From positions 1 through 7,157 of the forward strand of contig CAYTAG010000182.1 of assembly GCA_964435625.1 (NCBI GenBank): a DNA stretch of 7,157 nt, read 5' to 3'. Position numbers and translations under genes: made by a program. The notes under the pieces are model-generated. The model was not told the origin of the DNA, did not search any database, and was given only the letters and a program-made list of their open reading frames with translations. This document shows, piece after piece, positions 5,375-7,157 of the stretch. Numbering within the stretch: position 1 is the first letter of the stretch; each line of letters opens with the position of its first letter. The DNA is from PXRE01 sp964435625 (GTDB taxonomy: Archaea > Halobacteriota > Halobacteria > Halobacteriales > PXRE01).

Positions 5375-7157
5375 ATGGCTACCGACGACGCCGACGCGTC
5401 CGGACCCGGGGAGCCGGGTGGAGCCGACGGGTCGGCCGCCCCGCCGGCGGGAGCGGACGCTCCCGAGGGCGACCCCGCTCGTCTCGGCGAATACACGTGG
5501 GCGGATTTCATGGAGGAACACGGTCACGGCGCCGAGGTCGAGACGCTGTACGACCAGCAGGGCGGCGGTGGCGGGTTGCTCGGCGGCGGCTCCGACGCCG
5601 ACGGTCCCAGCGGGGACGACTGGGATCGCGTCAGCTTCGACCCCGCGGAGTACCTCGGGTTTCACCCGGACGAACTCGGGGAGGTAATCGGCGAGGACGA
5701 CCACGCCGGCCTGGTCAGCCGGACCTTCCTGGCGTACGTCGACCCCGAGACGACGCCGGTCCGCAAGGGCGAGTACACCTGGGAGCACTACAAGTGGGAG
5801 TACTACTACGAGGAGGACGGGTCGCCGCCCCGGGACGACGACGGCGAGAAGGAACCGTTCCGGCCCGGCGGGAAACTCGGGTTCGATCCCGAGGAGACCG
5901 GGGGCGTGTTGAGCAACGCCGAGAACGTCGCCAGCGAACTGTCGGAGGTCGTCGACCGCCGGACGGTCACGACCATCGACCGCTTCGACGAGGACGACGT
6001 CAAGGCAATCCCCGACGTGACCGAGGCGGACGTCGAGGCCTTCGACGAGGACGACTTCTTCACCGACGAGTACGGCAACACGACCGTCACGAACCGGTAC
6101 GACCTCGAGAAGACCGTTCCCCTGGAGAAGAAGACCCACTTCCTCGAGGAGGACCGCTACTGGGTCAACGAGCCGTACGCCTTCGTCATCATCTTCCACT
6201 CGGTCAAGGAAAACGAGAAGAAGTACTACGTCGTCGAGCCCCACCGCAACGAGATCGAGACCGACCTGAAGGAGTTCCTGACGGGCAAACTGCGCAACGC
6301 CATCAAGTACTCCGACGACGACGTGGTCGTCGAGGGGACCGAGAGCGACCGCGCGGCGGTCATCGAGCGCGAGACCCGGCGGCTACTCCGGCGGTACGGC
6401 CTGTATTCCGAGCCGTCGTCGGACGACGACGGCGACGCCGGGTTCCTCGAGAGCCTGACGGCGCTGTTCGAGGACGACGAGGAGGACGAACGGGTCGAGC
6501 CTCACCGGGAACAACTCGACGGCATCGAGGCCCGGCCCGAACCGGTCATCCTCGAGGAGAACCCGGAGACGGTCAGCGAGTACCAGGTCGAGAAGCTGCT
6601 GTACTACCTCAAGCGGGACTTCATCGGCTACGAGCGGATCGACGGCATCAAACACGACATCAACGTCGAGGACATCTCCTGTGACGGGTACAACTCGCCG
6701 GTGTTCGTCTACCACGGCGACTACGAGCAGATCATCACGAACGTCTACCACGGCGAGGAGGAGCTGGACGACTTCGTGGTGAAGATGGCCCAGCGGTCCG
6801 GCAAGGGCATCTCCAAGCGGAACCCGCAGGTCGACGCGACGCTGTCGGACGGGTCCCGCGCGCAGTTGACGCTGGGCGACGAAGTTTCGGACCACGGGAC
6901 CAACTACACCATCCGCCAGTTCCAGGAGGTGCCGTTCACGCCAATCGACCAGATCAGCTGGAACACGCTCTCGCTGCAGGAGACGGCGTTCCTGTGGCTC
7001 GCCATCGAGAACGACAAGTCGATGATCATCGCGGGCGGTACCGCGACGGGGAAGACGACCCTGCTGAACGCGTTGTCGCTTTTCATCCCCAGCAGTTCGA
7101 AAATCGTCTCCATCGAGGACACCCGGGAGGTCGAACTCCCCCAGCGCAACTGGATCG
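5375..7157 (+). CDS. Type IV filament assembly ATPase (PilB/ArlI, GspE family), N-terminal part
   Basis: A secretion-type hexameric ATPase that powers assembly of an archaeal type IV pilus or archaellum at the inner face of the membrane. The 594 residues seen are cut by the window edge. Residues 1-35 are a Pro/Gly/Ala/Asp-rich tail, probably disordered; two GEYTW motifs follow (38-42, 132-136); 346-376 is a very acidic loop. The N-terminal ATPase domain has EDISCDG (432-438), SPVFVYH (441-447) and SGKGISKRNPQVDATLSDGS (475-494). The core begins with Walker A GGTATGKTT (554-562), then the Asp box SIEDTREVELP (579-589). Walker B and the His box lie beyond the edge. The start is certain: TAA at 5369-5371 is in frame just upstream and ATG 5375 is the first start after it. 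With its own promoter and no arlH-like gene before it, a PilB-type pilus ATPase leading a pilB-pilC operon is likelier than ArlI, but both fit. Confidence 0.88.
   Translation, partial: MATDDADASGPGEPGGADGSAAPPAGADAPEGDPARLGEYTWADFMEEHGHGAEVETLYDQQGGGGGLLGGGSDADGPSGDDWDRVSFDPAEYLGFHPDELGEVIGEDDHAGLVSRTFLAYVDPETTPVRKGEYTWEHYKWEYYYEEDGSPPRDDDGEKEPFRPGGKLGFDPEETGGVLSNAENVASELSEVVDRRTVTTIDRFDEDDVKAIPDVTEADVEAFDEDDFFTDEYGNTTVTNRYDLEKTVPLEKKTHFLEEDRYWVNEPYAFVIIFHSVKENEKKYYVVEPHRNEIETDLKEFLTGKLRNAIKYSDDDVVVEGTESDRAAVIERETRRLLRRYGLYSEPSSDDDGDAGFLESLTALFEDDEEDERVEPHREQLDGIEARPEPVILEENPETVSEYQVEKLLYYLKRDFIGYERIDGIKHDINVEDISCDGYNSPVFVYHGDYEQIITNVYHGEEELDDFVVKMAQRSGKGISKRNPQVDATLSDGSRAQLTLGDEVSDHGTNYTIRQFQEVPFTPIDQISWNTLSLQETAFLWLAIENDKSMIIAGGTATGKTTLLNALSLFIPSSSKIVSIEDTREVELPQRNWI

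Noticed and set aside
2928..5375. Long minus-strand open frame of 815 codons opposite hyuA
   Set aside because: Antisense shadow of a clear HyuA gene; the composition is repetitive and no domain is recognisable.
5350..6684. Plus-strand open frame of 444 codons overlapping the ATPase gene
   Set aside because: Its translation is extremely Arg-rich and in the wrong frame; the frame starting at 5375 gives clear Walker A and secretion ATPase motifs.

Overview
The window looks like a chromosomal segment from a haloarchaeon (class Halobacteria). It is very GC-rich, its proteins are loaded with Asp and Glu, its promoters have a TATA element about 27-29 nt from the start codon (leaderless or nearly leaderless mRNAs), and the right-hand protein is an archaeal type IV filament ATPase. 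The species cannot be named from the sequence alone.

Layout from left to right. (1) Positions 1-391, minus strand: the first 130 residues of a class V aminotransferase of the alanine-glyoxylate/serine-pyruvate type, cut by the window edge. (2) Positions 392-1374: a 983-nt non-coding region between divergent genes. It is not empty. It holds two copies of a ~165-nt repeat in inverted orientation, extra tandem copies of the repeat ends on both outer sides, several strong hairpins, and a 32-bp AT-rich island built of four 8-bp units inside a perfect 13-bp inverted repeat. (3) Positions 1375-5162, plus strand: a two-gene operon, hyuB then hyuA, whose stop and GTG start overlap as GTGA. The products are the two subunits of a hydantoinase/5-oxoprolinase/acetone-carboxylase-type ATP-dependent enzyme of unknown substrate. 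(4) Positions 5163-5374: a short spacer with the next promoter. (5) Positions 5375-7157, plus strand: the N-terminal 594 residues of a PilB/ArlI-family secretion ATPase, cut by the window edge just after the Walker A motif and Asp box.

HyuB and HyuA should form one complex: HyuA supplies the ATP-binding actin-like fold and HyuB the partner catalytic domain. The aminotransferase is divergently transcribed and may or may not belong to the same amino-acid or amide catabolism. The filament ATPase has its own promoter and is probably the first gene of an unrelated pilus operon running off the right edge.

The most notable observation is in the spacer at 392-1374. Both inverted repeat copies have the same fold plan (a GAAAG/CTTTC helix, a 3x3 C/C internal loop, then a 12-13 bp helix). 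The 12-13 bp helix differs in sequence between the copies but is perfectly self-complementary in each. This compensatory change suggests that the hairpin itself is maintained, as a structured RNA or as the DNA fold of a non-autonomous mobile element.
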